Assembly: GCA_016802295.1 (NCBI GenBank)
Contig: JAESIW010000138.1
Coordinates: 3,376,152 to 3,440,151, forward strand
From: Brachionus rotundiformis
Lineage: Eukaryota; Rotifera; Eurotatoria; Ploima; Brachionidae
DNA length: 64,000 nucleotides
Direction: 5' to 3'
The position numbers and the translations under genes are program-made. Within the stretch, counting starts at the first letter, position 1. Each line of letters opens with the position of its first letter. Shown here piece after piece: positions 46,310-60,063 of this stretch. The notes under the pieces were generated by a model that saw nothing but the letters and a program-made list of their open reading frames with translations, was not told the origin of the DNA and searched no databases.

Positions 46310-49167
46310 TTATTTAAAAATTCTTGTGTTAAATTTTTTTGGAATAAATTTTTTAGCTCTTTTTATTACAAATTTAAGGATAATATTTTCAGTAAAAGGT
46401 GCAAAAAGCGAATACAATAAGGAAGCAAATATAAATATCTGTCCTATAATTATCCAAAACTTAAACGCGTCTAGTGAAAAATCCCCAAAGTTTAGCGAAA
46501 CAAGCGGAATTACACCAAGGAAAAAAAAAGTTAAAATTATTGATAAAATCCATGAAACTTTTTTTACTGCTCTTAATTCACTTTCAACTTCAAGCAAGCT
46601 TGGCCGCTGTTTTAGTTCATATGCTTTCTCAATATTCATTTCTCTTTTGAAAAAATAATTAAATTTTACCAAAACTGAAAAAAATTGAATGCATTTTATA
46701 ATCTTTATATCAATTTCAGTTATTGCTGAAATCTATCTAGAAAAAAGTCTCTCTAAAAAACCGAAAAAATATTAATTTTCGATAGGCCTTAGAGTCTCAA
46801 ATTTTAGTTGAGACTTTTTTCAAAAAACTTTCAAAATGAATCATTCTGATTGAAAAATTTAAAATTTAAAAATAGACAATTAATTTAAGTCTTACTTGGA
46901 GTAAATTTCACTCCAAGGCAAAAGGGGTGAATCTATATCTCTTGTTTTTTCCCATACTTCTCTGATCTGGTCAACATTAAGAGGTTTGGTACTCAAAAGT
47001 GTTAGCAGAACAGCCATTATTCCTCCGACTCCCAAAGACGCTACATTTCCTGCAAGCATGGAAATTAAATTACCACTTTTTTCTATATCAAAACCTTTGA
47101 AATACAAGACAGTTGTCAAAACCCAGCTTAAAATTCCAATAAAAGAGCCAGACAAAGCACTGACAAACATCGTAAAACTGTTCATTCTAGCCCAAAAAAG
47201 ACTCAGTCCAATTGGTATTACCGCTTTAAAAGCATGTTAAATTTAATTTAATTTTTAATTTTAAATTATTCAAACCAGGTCCAACAATAATTCCCATGAA
47301 CAAATACAACCAATTTAGGTTTAGCTTTAAATAATAAAGCAATATTGACACAACTAATGTTATTATGGTGATTAAAACGAAGAAAAGAGATTTTATTGAA
47401 TTTAAATGGTACTCATAATTAAGATAATTTGCATGCATTGAGCATTTACGAATGTAATTAGGTGAATTTTTCAGCAATCTAAATTTATTTTTAATTTGAA
47501 AAATATCTTGTTGAAATTTATTACCTGTTATCAATATCGCATGATTTACAGAAAGTAATGCTACAACACATACATTTATCATCACCAACTTGACCCCGAA
47601 GTTTGTCACATAATATACACATTAGACTGTCTTTTTCACTTAAATTTGGCTTAAACGGCTTAACAATATATTTTAATTCTAATTTTTCAAATAATCTATC
47701 TAAATAATTTTACATGGATATATACTGAATAAATGTCATTTAAAATGATGCTGGTGACTGCAAGAATCTCACCTCCACCAGTCGTAGTAACTGCAAAAAT
47801 GATCATTAGATTAACCAAATAGTTGCCTACATTTCCATAAGACAATCCAGCCACTGCAGGTGCAACTAACCCTGTTAATTGTAATTAATAACGAAAAAGA
47901 AAGTTTTTACAATTTTTTTCTACCAGAATCTATTTCCAGCGGTGTAAGAAATGTCAAATTTGGATAAAACGAATCCAAGTAAATATAGCCAACAGACATG
48001 GTAGTACCAAAACTAAAAGGAACAAAAAACCAGATAACTCCTGCTATAATGAATGCAATAGAGCTTTTTTTTGGCGATGTAGTGGAATTCAGTTGCCAAT
48101 ATGACTTTAATTTATTTAATTGATTTATTTTATTTAAGAGGATAATTTTTTTTTCATTTTACTTGATCGACAAAAACTGTGCCACAATTTCCTATCACAT
48201 TTATGATGCCGAATAAAAAGGAATCAAGTGAAAAAAAAGTCTTGTATGAATTTCCCAAATTATTTGGATTTGAAATGCAAGAAAATTGGTCAAATATATT
48301 TTCGATGCTTCCAAAGCCAAGTGTAGATGAATTTACATAAAATATACTCATAAACATAACCACAATTACAATCAAAATGACCAAAGTACTGAAGTATGAC
48401 AAATAAAATAAAGAACTAAAAAGTAATTGTTTGTTAAATTTTAATTAACCCTTTTTTTCTAATGAGTACCCTAAACCGCCGAAAAAAACATAAATTGACA
48501 TGGCCAATATGAATAAAAGGATGGAATATTCTGGAGATAGTCCATCAAAGCTGTAAGTAAGCGAGGCTATTCCTCCTACAATCAACATTGCGCTCACAAT
48601 CAAATTTGTCAACAGAGCATAAATACAAAAAAGTATATGAGTTTTTTTGTCGAATCTAGCTTGAATTATTTGCAAAAAAGTTCTTGAACCAGGAGCTTTT
48701 ATTCTCACTTCCATGCATAAAATTGAAAAAAGCAAAATTTGAATGCAAGCACCGGCAGCATACCAATACGAACCACTGAGACCAAACTTTAAAGTTTAAA
48801 TAAACAATAGTTATAAAAAAAATCTATTTAAATTACCCTAGTTCCTACTGTCGTTGATTGAAGAAGAGTAGCGGCCCATGTCCACTGACTTACAATTGTA
48901 CTTGATAAGAGCGATATTGACATGGAGCCTCCAGCATTAAATGTAGTGGTTAAAGTTAGCTTAAAAATATTCTTTTAGAAAAATAAATTAATTTAAAAAA
49001 CAAAAGAAAACCTTGCTCTTGAACTTTTTCCTTTGTGCCACTAAAAAGATTACCGAAACTACTATTGTGAAAATGATATAAATCAAAAATGTTAGATTAG
49101 CTGTAACTAATGGTTGCTTATTAGGTCTATAATTCGTAAGATTTGTCCATTTGTTACAATGCGACAT
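46310..49167 (-). CDS. DUR3-like urea/solute sodium symporter (SSS family), ten exons
   Basis: Predicted plasma-membrane symporter of the sodium:solute symporter superfamily, closest by eye to the DUR3 urea transporters of fungi, plants and some animals. Exons in transcript order: 49012-49167, 48837-48959, 48470-48786, 48163-48415, 47924-48104, 47714-47871, 47525-47658, 47276-47478, 46896-47223, 46310-46643. Most introns are 46-60 bp, the last 252 bp; the joined frame gives about 728 residues with 13-15 membrane spans. Diagnostic segments: VSQWTWAATLLQS (75-87), SGSYWYAAGACIQILLF, VRIKAPGSRTFLQIIQARF, VDQSYWQ, LNDIYSVYIH and LYLFMGIIVGPGAVIPIGLS. A loop at about 397-457 has a Cys cluster (Cys410, 413, 425, 427, 428, 433, 436, 454 and His457) that could bind zinc or form disulfides. 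The acceptor of exon 2 could instead lie 12 bases upstream in frame. The urea substrate is inferred from family resemblance. Confidence 0.9.
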
Positions 49168-52100
49168 TTTTTAAATTTATTTTAATAATTTTTTTTCAAA
49201 TTTTAAATGATTAATAAAAGCCATTCTTTAAATAGGTAAATTATTGAGAATTATCGGATAAGAAATAATAAGATTTATGGTTTTGTATTAATTTTGAATA
49301 AATTTGATGGAATTAATGTCTTTTACAATGAAAAATTTACAATGGTAGACAAGCGGAAAAATCTGGAATTCTAAAAAATTAACTCTTGATCATGCAAATA
49401 AGCTTGGATTTTAAACAAAAATGTCATTTTAGAATTAAAGATTAGATTTAAAAAAGATTTATTTATTAGAAATTTTTTAATAGTTTATATATTTTCTAAA
49501 TCGTGTTGATAAAAATTTCCTTCTGTGACAAAAACAATTAAAATTATATTCATTTTCATTCAAAATCAAAATATTAATTTAATTATTAAGTTTCAAATTC
49601 CTATTTTGAATAAAAAATACAAAAAATTGAATATATATAAATTTGTTTTTGTTCTTTTTGAAAAAAATGTTTATAAACTTTGCTAAAAACCAGAAAAAAT
49701 TTCTTTTTTTTATTTTTGTATTCTTATATTTTATATAAAATTAAAAATTTTATCTGAATTATTGACATAATTTAGATCCTGATGAAGCCAATTTTTGGTC
49801 AAAATGCATCGATCGTTCATTAAAATATTAAAAAAATATTAAAACAATAAAATAATTTCTTTAAAAAAGTTTGTTTTTTTTAAATTGTTTTTGTAAAATA
49901 AAAAATTTTATTCGAATAAGTAAATTTTCAATATGATCTTTTTTCTTTAAATTAAATATATAATTGATTAATAAAAATTTAAAGCAAATTGAACACTTAA
50001 AAGACTTAAAATAAAAGAAATTCAACTCGTTCTGTTTAGTCAAATATTTGATTTTAATTTTCAAAGGGCTTCAAACTTGGTGATCTCGTTATTTTTTAAA
50101 GACAAACATTTTAAAATAAAATATAAAAATAATTTCCATTGTTCATAAACTAATTAGTAGGAAATTTATTATTATAGGAATTTATTGGTATAAAATCTTT
50201 TTTTAAAACTTGTGGTAAAAGAAACTGAAAATAAATATCTTAGCAACTTATTCAAATTATTTTTTATAAATATTTTTGTCCGCAAGATACGAAAAATATC
50301 GCTGCAAAAATTTAATACTATTCAATATATCTCATTTATATTTGAAAAAGTTTTGCTTTATTTGAATAAAATAATTTTAAATTTACCTTAATATTAATTT
50401 GTAAATGGCTCTAAATTTTTTACACATAAATTTTTTTTCTTAATTTTAAAAATGTAAATTTTTGAATTATCTTAATTATAAAATCAGAAAGGTCAGTTTA
50501 AGACAAATATTTAAAGTTCAAAACTAACTCGATCTAGTTCAATTAGATTTATATTAGCTTTTAATTTAATTTTTTTTTAAATTGTTGAATATAAAAATTG
50601 AACAATATTTTAACAATTAGATGGTCAATAAAAGTTCATAAATTTAAAAAATTTTACTTGTTTGACAAATACGAACTCTTAAATGTCAATTTTTTTTGTT
50701 AAGATGAACACTTCAAAGTAAGTTTTCTCAATTTAAAATTCAAAGAATCCAAAAACGAACAACTTTGGCAAATTATGCATGGTGACAGTTAAATGTCTTG
50801 TTTTTTAATGATAGAAAGATTCTTGAAAAAATATTATTTCAAGCTTAAAAGCAAAAATTAGGTATTTTTGTGCTCAAAATTAGAAAATTCCAAATAATAA
50901 ACAATTCTAATTTTTTAGATAATTTTCTTAAAGGTTAAATTACATTCAAATATTGAGTTTTGCTTTGGGCGAACTTTTGTTTTGGAAAGAATAAGAGAAA
51001 TAATTAATTACTTAATCGTTTTCTATCTTTATTTTATTAATAAATCGACAAAAACATATCAATAGGCAAAATTTAAAATTTTGCATTATTGATATTTTAT
51101 AGATAAACTATTTAAAAATTGAATATCATAAAATGGAGTGATTCTCAGCGTGTGCTTAATATCTGACAATAGTTTGGCCATGTCCATTAAAAAGTTTAGT
51201 GACATACAATTTTAAATAAATAAAATATGTATATGGTAATAAAATTTAAGAACTCAATTTCTATGATTAGCAATATAACAAAGATTCGGATTTTTTTTAT
51301 TAAGATAAATTGTCTCGTTTTTGTAGGAAAGAGACATTTAAAGTTTTAACTCAAAATAACTAGTTTGAGTAACAGTTAGATTGAAAAATTATTATTTTTT
51401 GTATAAAATTATTCATATTCAACTTAGGTAAAAGCGGTAATATTTACTTAGATTAACCTATTTAAATTTTTAGTCATTTTTTGAATTGAATATGTTGCAA
51501 CTTTTATATTCATTTTGTATATTATTTTTCATTTTAAATTAGAATAAAAATGACATTAACCCATAAAGATTAGACTTTTTATTCAAAGTTATTAAAAGGA
51601 ACAATATTATTAATAGGGTCACTCTATTATAAGTACGATTTAAAGCAAGCAGTTTTATAACATTAAAATTTTGAAATAATAATTACAATTATTACCTTAT
51701 AATTTATTCTAAAAATCTTCTTCTATTGCGTTAAACATATTTACCTGATTGAATTTTTTTTAATTTAAATTATTTTATTATAATTTTTAGATAAAGCTCA
51801 AAAAGAGCTTTAGCCCAAAAATTTTGTTTCATCAGATAAACTTTTTTATTACGTGAGACAGAAATATATTTAGCAATAAAATTTAAATGGAAGTATTTTT
51901 ATTAAAAAAGTCAATTAGAAATTTAACTCAAAATTAGCGATATTACAACAAACGACAATTTTTTATAATAGTTTCAAAGGCCTAGTGATATCAATCATCG
52001 AATATATCGGATACTCGCACTTTTATCACGATCGTAAGTTAATTGAGTTTAGAATATGAAAAAATTGTTTTTTTTTTTTTTCAAGAGGCTTAAGTACATA

Positions 52101-55100
52101 TTTTTAAATGTAAAATTATTATTCAATTATAAATAATATAGAAAAAATTAAATAGAATAAAAGATTAAATAATGTAAGTGTTTCGTGCTGAGAATTACCG
52201 GGCCTAAAGAGTCTTGTAAGAAATTAGAATTTAATTTTGGAAAAGACGGATGTTGACTTTGACGATGGATAAAGCATCGTTTAGATTGGTATCATGACTA
52301 GCTATGTTGCCTGATTAAACCCGAAATTATTCTAATTTTTGCTTTAAAAAAAATCATGGCACTGAAATTTTCTATTTATTTTTTAATTGGAATTGTTTTA
52401 AATAAGTCAGCTTGCGATTTTTAGTTTGCTTAAGAAAATTCTTTGTTAAGAAACAAAAGATTTTTTTAAAAAAAAGTTGAAAATATTTAAAGAATAAATA
52501 AAAGAAAGAACAACAAAATAAAATAAAAAAAAAAAGAAAAGAAATTTTATTTTTAAATATCATTGTCACATTTTAGGATATTAGAGATTATTTGACCCAA
52601 AACAAAATTGAAAAGAATTAATGAAGCAATAGCACAATTACAATTCTGGGTTGATATTTTATCGGAGAAGAAAAATCGAATTTAAAATTATTAATAAAGT
52701 AACTTTTCAATATTGTATGACAAAATTTCAAAATAAATTTAGCTTTGTTAATGAATTTCTGTATCATGATTAAAATAAAAATCACCTATTTTGATTTTAA
52801 ATTAATTTATTCCAAACAAAGCAAAGATCAAGTTAACTAATATTAATATTTAATTCCTCTGAGAAGATATTTTTTTTTATTCAGGTAGTCTTTGATTTGA
52901 ACGCCTTCGTTTAATTAATTAGACCTGATCTATTCATTGTAGAGTTTTGAATTTCTTATCGTGTATCGAACCAAAATGTCTCCAGGTGTTTAACTTGGAA
53001 TAACTTAAATTAATTTTTTGGCTAACTTGATATTTTGTTGTTATTTTGGTCGATAGCGATTCATTTTTAATTAATCAAAAACCGATCACAATTTCGAAAA
53101 AATATAAGCATTTAAGTTAAAATAAGAAATTTATACTTATTCTAATTAAAAATTTCCGCTTTTGACACATTGCCATTCTTCCAAGTTATTTTTAAAAAAT
53201 AAGAACAAATTTTTTAAATAGTATAATAACAAGCTTTTCGATTTAATAAATTAGTGAAAATGTTTATATATTTATCATTTGACTAACAAGATATTGAAAA
53301 GCTAGTTTAGATTTTTTAAAATCAAAAAAGACGATTTGTTCTCCCAAGTCTGCATTTCAGATGCCATTTTTGATAGTTTAATTTAAAGTCTTTTACAAAA
53401 ATTATAATTCAAGTTTTATAAAAATTAAAAAACTTATAAAAATAAAAAAAAACAGTTCAATCATTCTTACTTTTATCTAAACTTAATGATAAGGCTAAAT
53501 GTAAAATAAAAGTATTCTAAAATTGTAATAATGAACTTTAAAAAAGGTACATTTTTTACAATTACCAATACATGAGTGTTATAAAAAATTTAGTCTTTAA
53601 AATACTTGGTAGTTTAAATCAATAGGAAAATAGTTAAATTAAATTAAGCAAAAAAAAATTAAGCAATCAGTTTTTTTTAATTTTATTTAACAACCATAAT
53701 GAAATAAAACCTAATAAGCGAAAGTTAATTTCAGCTAAACTCCTATTTACCTAAGATATCATATTTTCCAACATAGAATGTCAATAATAACTATAGTTCA
53801 CCTTTTGTGTTCTAATTCGCTTCGAAATTTAATACATAAATAAAATAGAAAGCTTTAATTTCTAATTTTTTTTCTAAAACGACTTCAAAATACGAAAGCT
53901 TCAAACCTCTATCTAGAGATATTATAAAATAATTTGTAGACTTGAGTTAGATAACTCGTTTAGAAATGATTTTAATATTTTATGATTGAAAAATTTAGCA
54001 AATTTCGAATTTAATTTGGTTTAAATGTCACTCATTATTAATAGCCTAAAACTATTTTACTTAAATAATTTTGAATCATAGTTAATCAGTTTTGAAATTT
54101 ATTAATTTGGGCGGATTAACTGAAAATGGTTTATGTGTATATTCTCTCTTACCAAATTTAGTTTAGTCAAGCTTTATATTGCAGTTATTTTACATTTAAT
54201 TGTCTTGATAATACAAAGTATATTGTGTATATTTTGTAGATGAGTAATCTCTCAAGTAGACCGGGAACTAGGTGATACTAAGAAAAATTTATACATAATT
54301 AAGAGTTTTTGAAATATTCTCTTTTTGAAGATTAAACTTAATGATTAAAGAAACAAGATTGAAAAGGATTATGATATAAAAAGAAAATTTATTTATTTAT
54401 TTAAGATATTTTACTTTGGTTAAATTGTACTTAAGCGAAGAGTTGAGCCATTTAATCCATTTTTTATCATTTTTCTATTCCCCGGACTATTTTCGTCTTT
54501 TAATAGCTATGTATTATTAAATAAGAATAGTAATAATAGTATGTTCACAAGAGGCAAAAATGTACAATTAAAACTTAAGTTTCCAAGTCATTTAAGCCCA
54601 AATTTGATTAATTCACCGTTTGTTAATTTTTTTTCATGCAAGAAATAATTTTTTAATCACTCTTAAAAGCTTTTAACTATTTTAAAATGTTAAATATTTT
54701 GACAAATATCAAACCTGTTTTATATATGTGTTCCTAATTAGCTTATTTCTTATCTAATCTCAGCAAAAATACCTAGCGCAAATTCATGTAGTCATTGGTA
54801 ACTAGTTTTTAAAACTTATTTAGGAAATAAAATTTGATCCAATTTTTGGAATTTTTTATTTGTGATTAAATACGATCATCATCATTATCATTTGTATAAT
54901 TAAAATATAAGAAAAAACACATTCTTAGCTAAAAAACGAGTGTAATATTTTGCAGTATTTATAATAAGTCAGATGATCTGAATAGAATTTTTGCGTATTA
55001 ATGCCATTTAAGATAACTATAAGACAATTAGATGGATTAAAAAATTCTAAGAGTCTTATCATTTTGAGTATCGAATGCTGAGATAGAAAAATCATTGGAA

Positions 55101-58100
55101 AAGTAATGATAAAACTACGAGGTAAAATAATTAATAAATAGAGCAGATTTTAAAAATTTAAAGTATTCTAGATTTAAGTTAATGGCAATAATTTGGCACA
55201 AATGTCAATGCATTTAATTGCATGGCACCATAGCACAACATCTGGATAAATTAAGATAAAACCAATGATCTAATTTTAGTATAGTGAAGTAAAGTGCCTC
55301 AGGTGCTCATAAAAGAATCATTTTGCTGGAAAAAGTTGAAATTTATCTGTTTTTGAAATAAGATTTTGATAACCGAGTTTACAAAACTTTCAATATAATT
55401 TACTTAATTTTATTTATTTAAAGAGAAAAAAAATTGAAAGATTATAATTTGAAATCCAATAGTAGAAATAACACAGATAATGATACGAATTTTTATTTTA
55501 ACAATAAATAGAAAATAGAATCAGTGATTCCATTTACTTATTGTGTTTCGATGAATACAACTTGATATTTTATAAACATAAGCTTAGCAAAAATCAAACT
55601 TTGCCAATTTTGTTTTTGTTTTGTTGCTACTTTTATTATTAAACAAGATAAATAATCCAAAGTGAACCGTGCAATATCTTAATTTAGTTTTTTTTTTTGG
55701 AAATTAATTTAGAAATAATAAAGATTAAAATAATAATAATAAAAATTAATCATATTTGGGCGTTATTTGTTGTTTCTGAGGTTCGAGTCGGTTTTTTCAA
55801 GATAATTTAAATCACAAGCAACCAGCTTGTACTTTTTGTAGCAATCATTTTTTTCAAATTAATCAACAAGTCGGCTACATTGTTTAGAATTAACCGGACT
55901 TGTTTAAATAAAATCAAGGTTTAACTAATTAAAATCATTTTAATAAATAAAAAATATTCAATAGAGCATTAACACTAAATTTATAAGTCGAAATTAATCT
56001 AAGGCAAAAAATTAGTTCACCAAACTAAGTTGTTTATTGTGTATATTTAGCCGATGGAAGAGTTTATATTTTTCAAATTATTAGTAAAGTCATCTAGGCG
56101 TTTAATTTGCTTTAGATAAATAGGATGAATTTTTTAACTATTTTTAAGAATTTTTATTTTTAAATTAACTAATAAAAAAAACTAATAGATCAATTTTTAT
56201 TTCTTATCTATGAATAAAAATAATCTCTCCCAGTTATTTTTTATTTCTTTTGTTGAACAACTGTGAAATTAATTACTCAGTATAAAAAATAGACTTAGCT
56301 TAAACAGGACAAGTAATGCATTATAACATGGTAGATAAAGATCAGAAATTAAATTTCGATAATCTGGAAAATTAAGTTATAAAAGTCTAAATTTATTTAT
56401 CTATCTTTATTAAGATTTATCAAACGAAATCATCACGATTCAGAACCAAGAAAATTAATGTATTTTCCTATCGTCAGAGATTCTTGCTGATTATTAGCAT
56501 AGGTACGAACTGTGGGCATGTTAGTTTACTAAACAATTTAACAATATCTAATTTTAGGATTTAACAAGAACAAAAATCTAATTTTATATTTATTTTTTGA
56601 AATTTAGAATTAAATGAAAAGTTTAAATCAATTCAAATATTTGACTTTTTTTCTTTCAAGTTTTTATAAATTTTTTTTTTTATGTCGAAACACAATATAA
56701 AAAGATTTTATTAAAAAAGACGAATACCTAAAAATTCAGTAAATAGAATTGTTAAAATAAAAATTTCAAAATTATTACTTTGGAATTTCAGATAAGAATT
56801 TTTTAATATAGTCCAAAAAACAATAGCACCTGATCGAGTTTGGACTAAATTGTACGCTTCAATTTTTGGGACAATAAAACAAAAGCTCAACTAACAAGCT
56901 TGACATTTAGTCCGTAACATTTAGTTCTATTTTTTTCTTTATCAATTATCGAAATTTTTACTGAGAGCTTTTTTTTTACATTCTATTCACTTTGTAACCT
57001 AAAGCATTTTTTGCATTGCCAGCATTAGCAAGAAATAATTAGAGTCCTGTAAGGATTCGAATATTCAGATAACTTTATCCTAATTTTTATTTATTTTTTT
57101 CTTGAAACCAACCGATCAATGCACCACACTGATTGCAATGTTTTTTTAAGGATTTGAATAGAAAAAAGCTTTTCTGTACTAGCAAACAGACAACGATCTA
57201 ATGTGCCTCGGTAACAAGTTTATTTAAGCTCAAAAGCGTTTAATATTTGATTTAGTACTTAGAACTAATTCAAAAAAAACCAAGATTCCTTAAATTTGTC
57301 TCAATCAGAAGATAATTTGATATATTTTTTTCAAATCTTGGAAACAGACATCTAAAATTGGATTCTTTCGGCTTTTTAAGTTTTTTTTTGTTTCCAATCC
57401 AAAATAAAATTTAAGAGTCAATATTAATTTTAAGCAAAATTAATTTAGGATTTAATCTTGCATGTGCTATTAAAAAATTAATAATCCAAAATAATTCTAG
57501 TATTTGTGATATTTTAATAAATTATAATATTTAAAAATAAAGAATTTATATTTTGAAATTTTAAAATTAAAGATAAATTATTGATTTAAAATTAATTTGT
57601 TTTCTAAAAGAATTAAAACAAAAAAATTTTAGCATATTTTTTATTTCTTTTTTAAATTTAATTTAATTCTAATGAATTTGACGAGTAGTGTTTGTTCTTT
57701 ATTTTAAAATCAATATAGAAATTAAAATTTATTTTATGTTTGAAAAAAATCCTCTTTATTATTTGTGTCTAATAATTTTATAAAAAAATAAATAAAGAGA
57801 GAAATCAAAAACAGAATTATTTCAAGTGGATTTTTAATTACGTTCCATAATCAATCTGTTTAAATTATTTCAATTTCCTGCAATTTTAAGCTAAAATTTT
57901 AATTTTTTCTCTAATTAGAAATTTTAAGGTAGGAAGCTCAAAATCAATAGCAAAATTTACCTACATCTACAGATAATAATATACTATTCTCATTTCATAT
58001 GTTTTGGCCGCTTTATTTTATAACCATTTATTTAATTAAAATCAATAGATGAAGGAAGAACATAATTCTACTAAATAATCGTTCAGTTTAATTCTCGGCC

Positions 58101-60063
58101 ATCAAATTAAAGGAAATTCATATTATGTTTCTACTTGTAAATTTTAAATATTACCGATCTCTTAACCAAGTGGATTTTTGAAAGTATAATATTTCAAAAA
58201 TTTAAGACACTCAGTCTAGATCCAGTGACTAAATTCTATTTATTCATCGATTAAACATATTGGACTAGTTCAGGTGATTTGTCAAGCTCAAACATATCAG
58301 TTTCAGTCGATTGCGAGCTCATTCTGTGATTTCTTTTTTTTTGATATTTAATCGAAATAAAAATTAAAAAAGAATTAATTCTAGACACTTTTAAATCACA
58401 ATTATTGAAAAAGAGATTAGTTGTGATTCATTTTTTTTTTCATTTCTTTTTCAGTATAAAGAAAATTTAATAGAATTTTAAATATAAGTTTGAATTCTGA
58501 ATCAACTCTGTCAAACATCATATTTTCTTAATTCTTTCTTAAAATATGTTGAATAAATATTTTTTTTTTGAATTTTAACTAAAAAAACTAATTTCAAATC
58601 TAAATATTTCAATTACCTAGTTGTATCTTGTTTTGCATATTTAAAAATAAATCCAAATTAAATTTAAGTTATTTAGTCAAATTTTATTTTATTTTTTCAA
58701 AAAAAGAGAACAATCAATTAAATTTGGTTATCAGTAAAGCATCTTGTTGCTGCATTTATAAATTATATCAATTATCTTTCAGTATAAATAAATTAAGTGT
58801 GTAAACAAGATTTCTGTATTGTAACTTAAAATTTGTATAGCTTCGGAGAAAAAAATTAGGTAAATTCAAACGAGGAACTGAATGAATTAAAAGCTTGTAT
58901 TAAAATGTCACCAAAAAATTGATTTTTTTTCAATTTAAAATTCTTAAATAATAAAATGATAAAAATCACGTATTGTTATTTTAAATACATTATATGTAAT
59001 TAGCTAAATTTGTTCGAAAGGTTTTAGCTTTATAAGAAAAAAATATTTTAAATATCAATTTAGGTTAGATTATCGATTTAAATTGAATTTAATAATCTAA
59101 GTTTTTTATCAAGCGTTAAGACTGCAACCTAAGGTATTTGTTATCATAGCTGATTGATTTTTTTTTCTTGAATAAGCGAATGCTCAGGGATGATGTGTTT
59201 TGCTATACAATTAGGGCAATATACCGAATAATAATTAAAATTAATTATAGCGACAGTTATTAATCAATTTTAATTCAATATTTATTTTAAAAATGAATAA
59301 ATAATTTCAATATTAATTTTTTTTCAATTCATCTTTGAAGGCATCGGCAACAGTTTGTTAAGAAAAATGCTAATTTTGTCAAATTCAGCTCTCTGTTCCA
59401 CCAAGGTGTTGCTTTGATAAAATTTAAATATATCATATTTCTAAATGAGGATACGTACATAGATTTTCTGTCATTTTTTTAAGAAAAAAAATTTAATTTT
59501 ATATTATATTATCATTACAATGGAAAAATTCTTTTGAAACTCAGGTTATTTTTCTTATTCTAAGAAAAAAAAATTTTTTTTCTCCTTTTAGTCTCTAAAC
59601 CTAGAATAAATAAATTCACTCTAGTTACATAGCAAATTTCCTCATGAATTTAATATAAAAAAGACTATGTCTTATATCAAAATAAAATAATAATTTAACA
59701 ACAATAATTTTAAAAAATTCTGTTAATTGTTAAAATTTTTTATCCATTGAAAATACCTCTATTTAGTCGAAAAATAAGGAAGAGTGATCGAATGATATTA
59801 AAAAAAAAAATTTATTTTTAAGAATCGAATAAAATATTATATTTTATTTTTTTTTATTTTTGAGTCATATTAATTCAACAATAGCCAGGATTTAATATTC
59901 AATTTATTCTAGAAGATTGCATGCTTCAACTGATTATTTAAAATAAGGATTTTATTAAGCTTAAAAAATTTTTCTAACAATTAATTTAATTAATTATTTA
60001 CTATTTTACTCATTTGTTATTAGAATAGTTTTGATTTTTTTATTTTTTTTTCTAGATAAAAAC
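49168..60063. other. 10.9 kb gene desert upstream of muscleblind
   Basis: AT-rich throughout, with no coding frame that looks real; minus-strand frames at 49861-50064 and 52372-52569 are Lys/Phe/Asn-rich by composition alone. The muscleblind start follows an acceptor (TTTTTTTCTAG ending at 60054), so 5' untranslated exons and promoter probably lie somewhere in this interval, as in other animals where this gene has very long 5' introns. A small hairpin patch near 52262-52280 is the only other item noted. Confidence 0.5.
52262..52280. other. Perfect small hairpin in a GC-richer patch
   Basis: ACGATG, loop GATAAAG, CATCGT forms a perfect 6 bp stem with a 7-base loop, the geometry of a tRNA anticodon arm. 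The flanking 52180-52320 is less AT-rich than the desert around it. No other tRNA arms could be built, so this may be a decayed tRNA or SINE piece or chance. Confidence 0.2.

Noticed and set aside
46299..46658. Plus-strand open frame opposite the last exon of the DUR3-like gene
   Set aside because: Antisense shadow. The minus-strand frame has two membrane spans and joins in phase to the upstream exon.
46310..49167. Recent bacterial or fungal transfer or contamination for the DUR3-like gene
   Set aside because: Nine introns of the same size and base composition as neighbouring genes argue that it is native or anciently acquired.
49861..50064. Lys/Phe-rich minus-strand open frame
   Set aside because: Composition follows from A and T runs; no protein-like pattern.
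52372..52569. Phe-rich minus-strand frame resembling a membrane peptide
   Set aside because: Generated by long T runs; no defined membrane-span pattern or start context.
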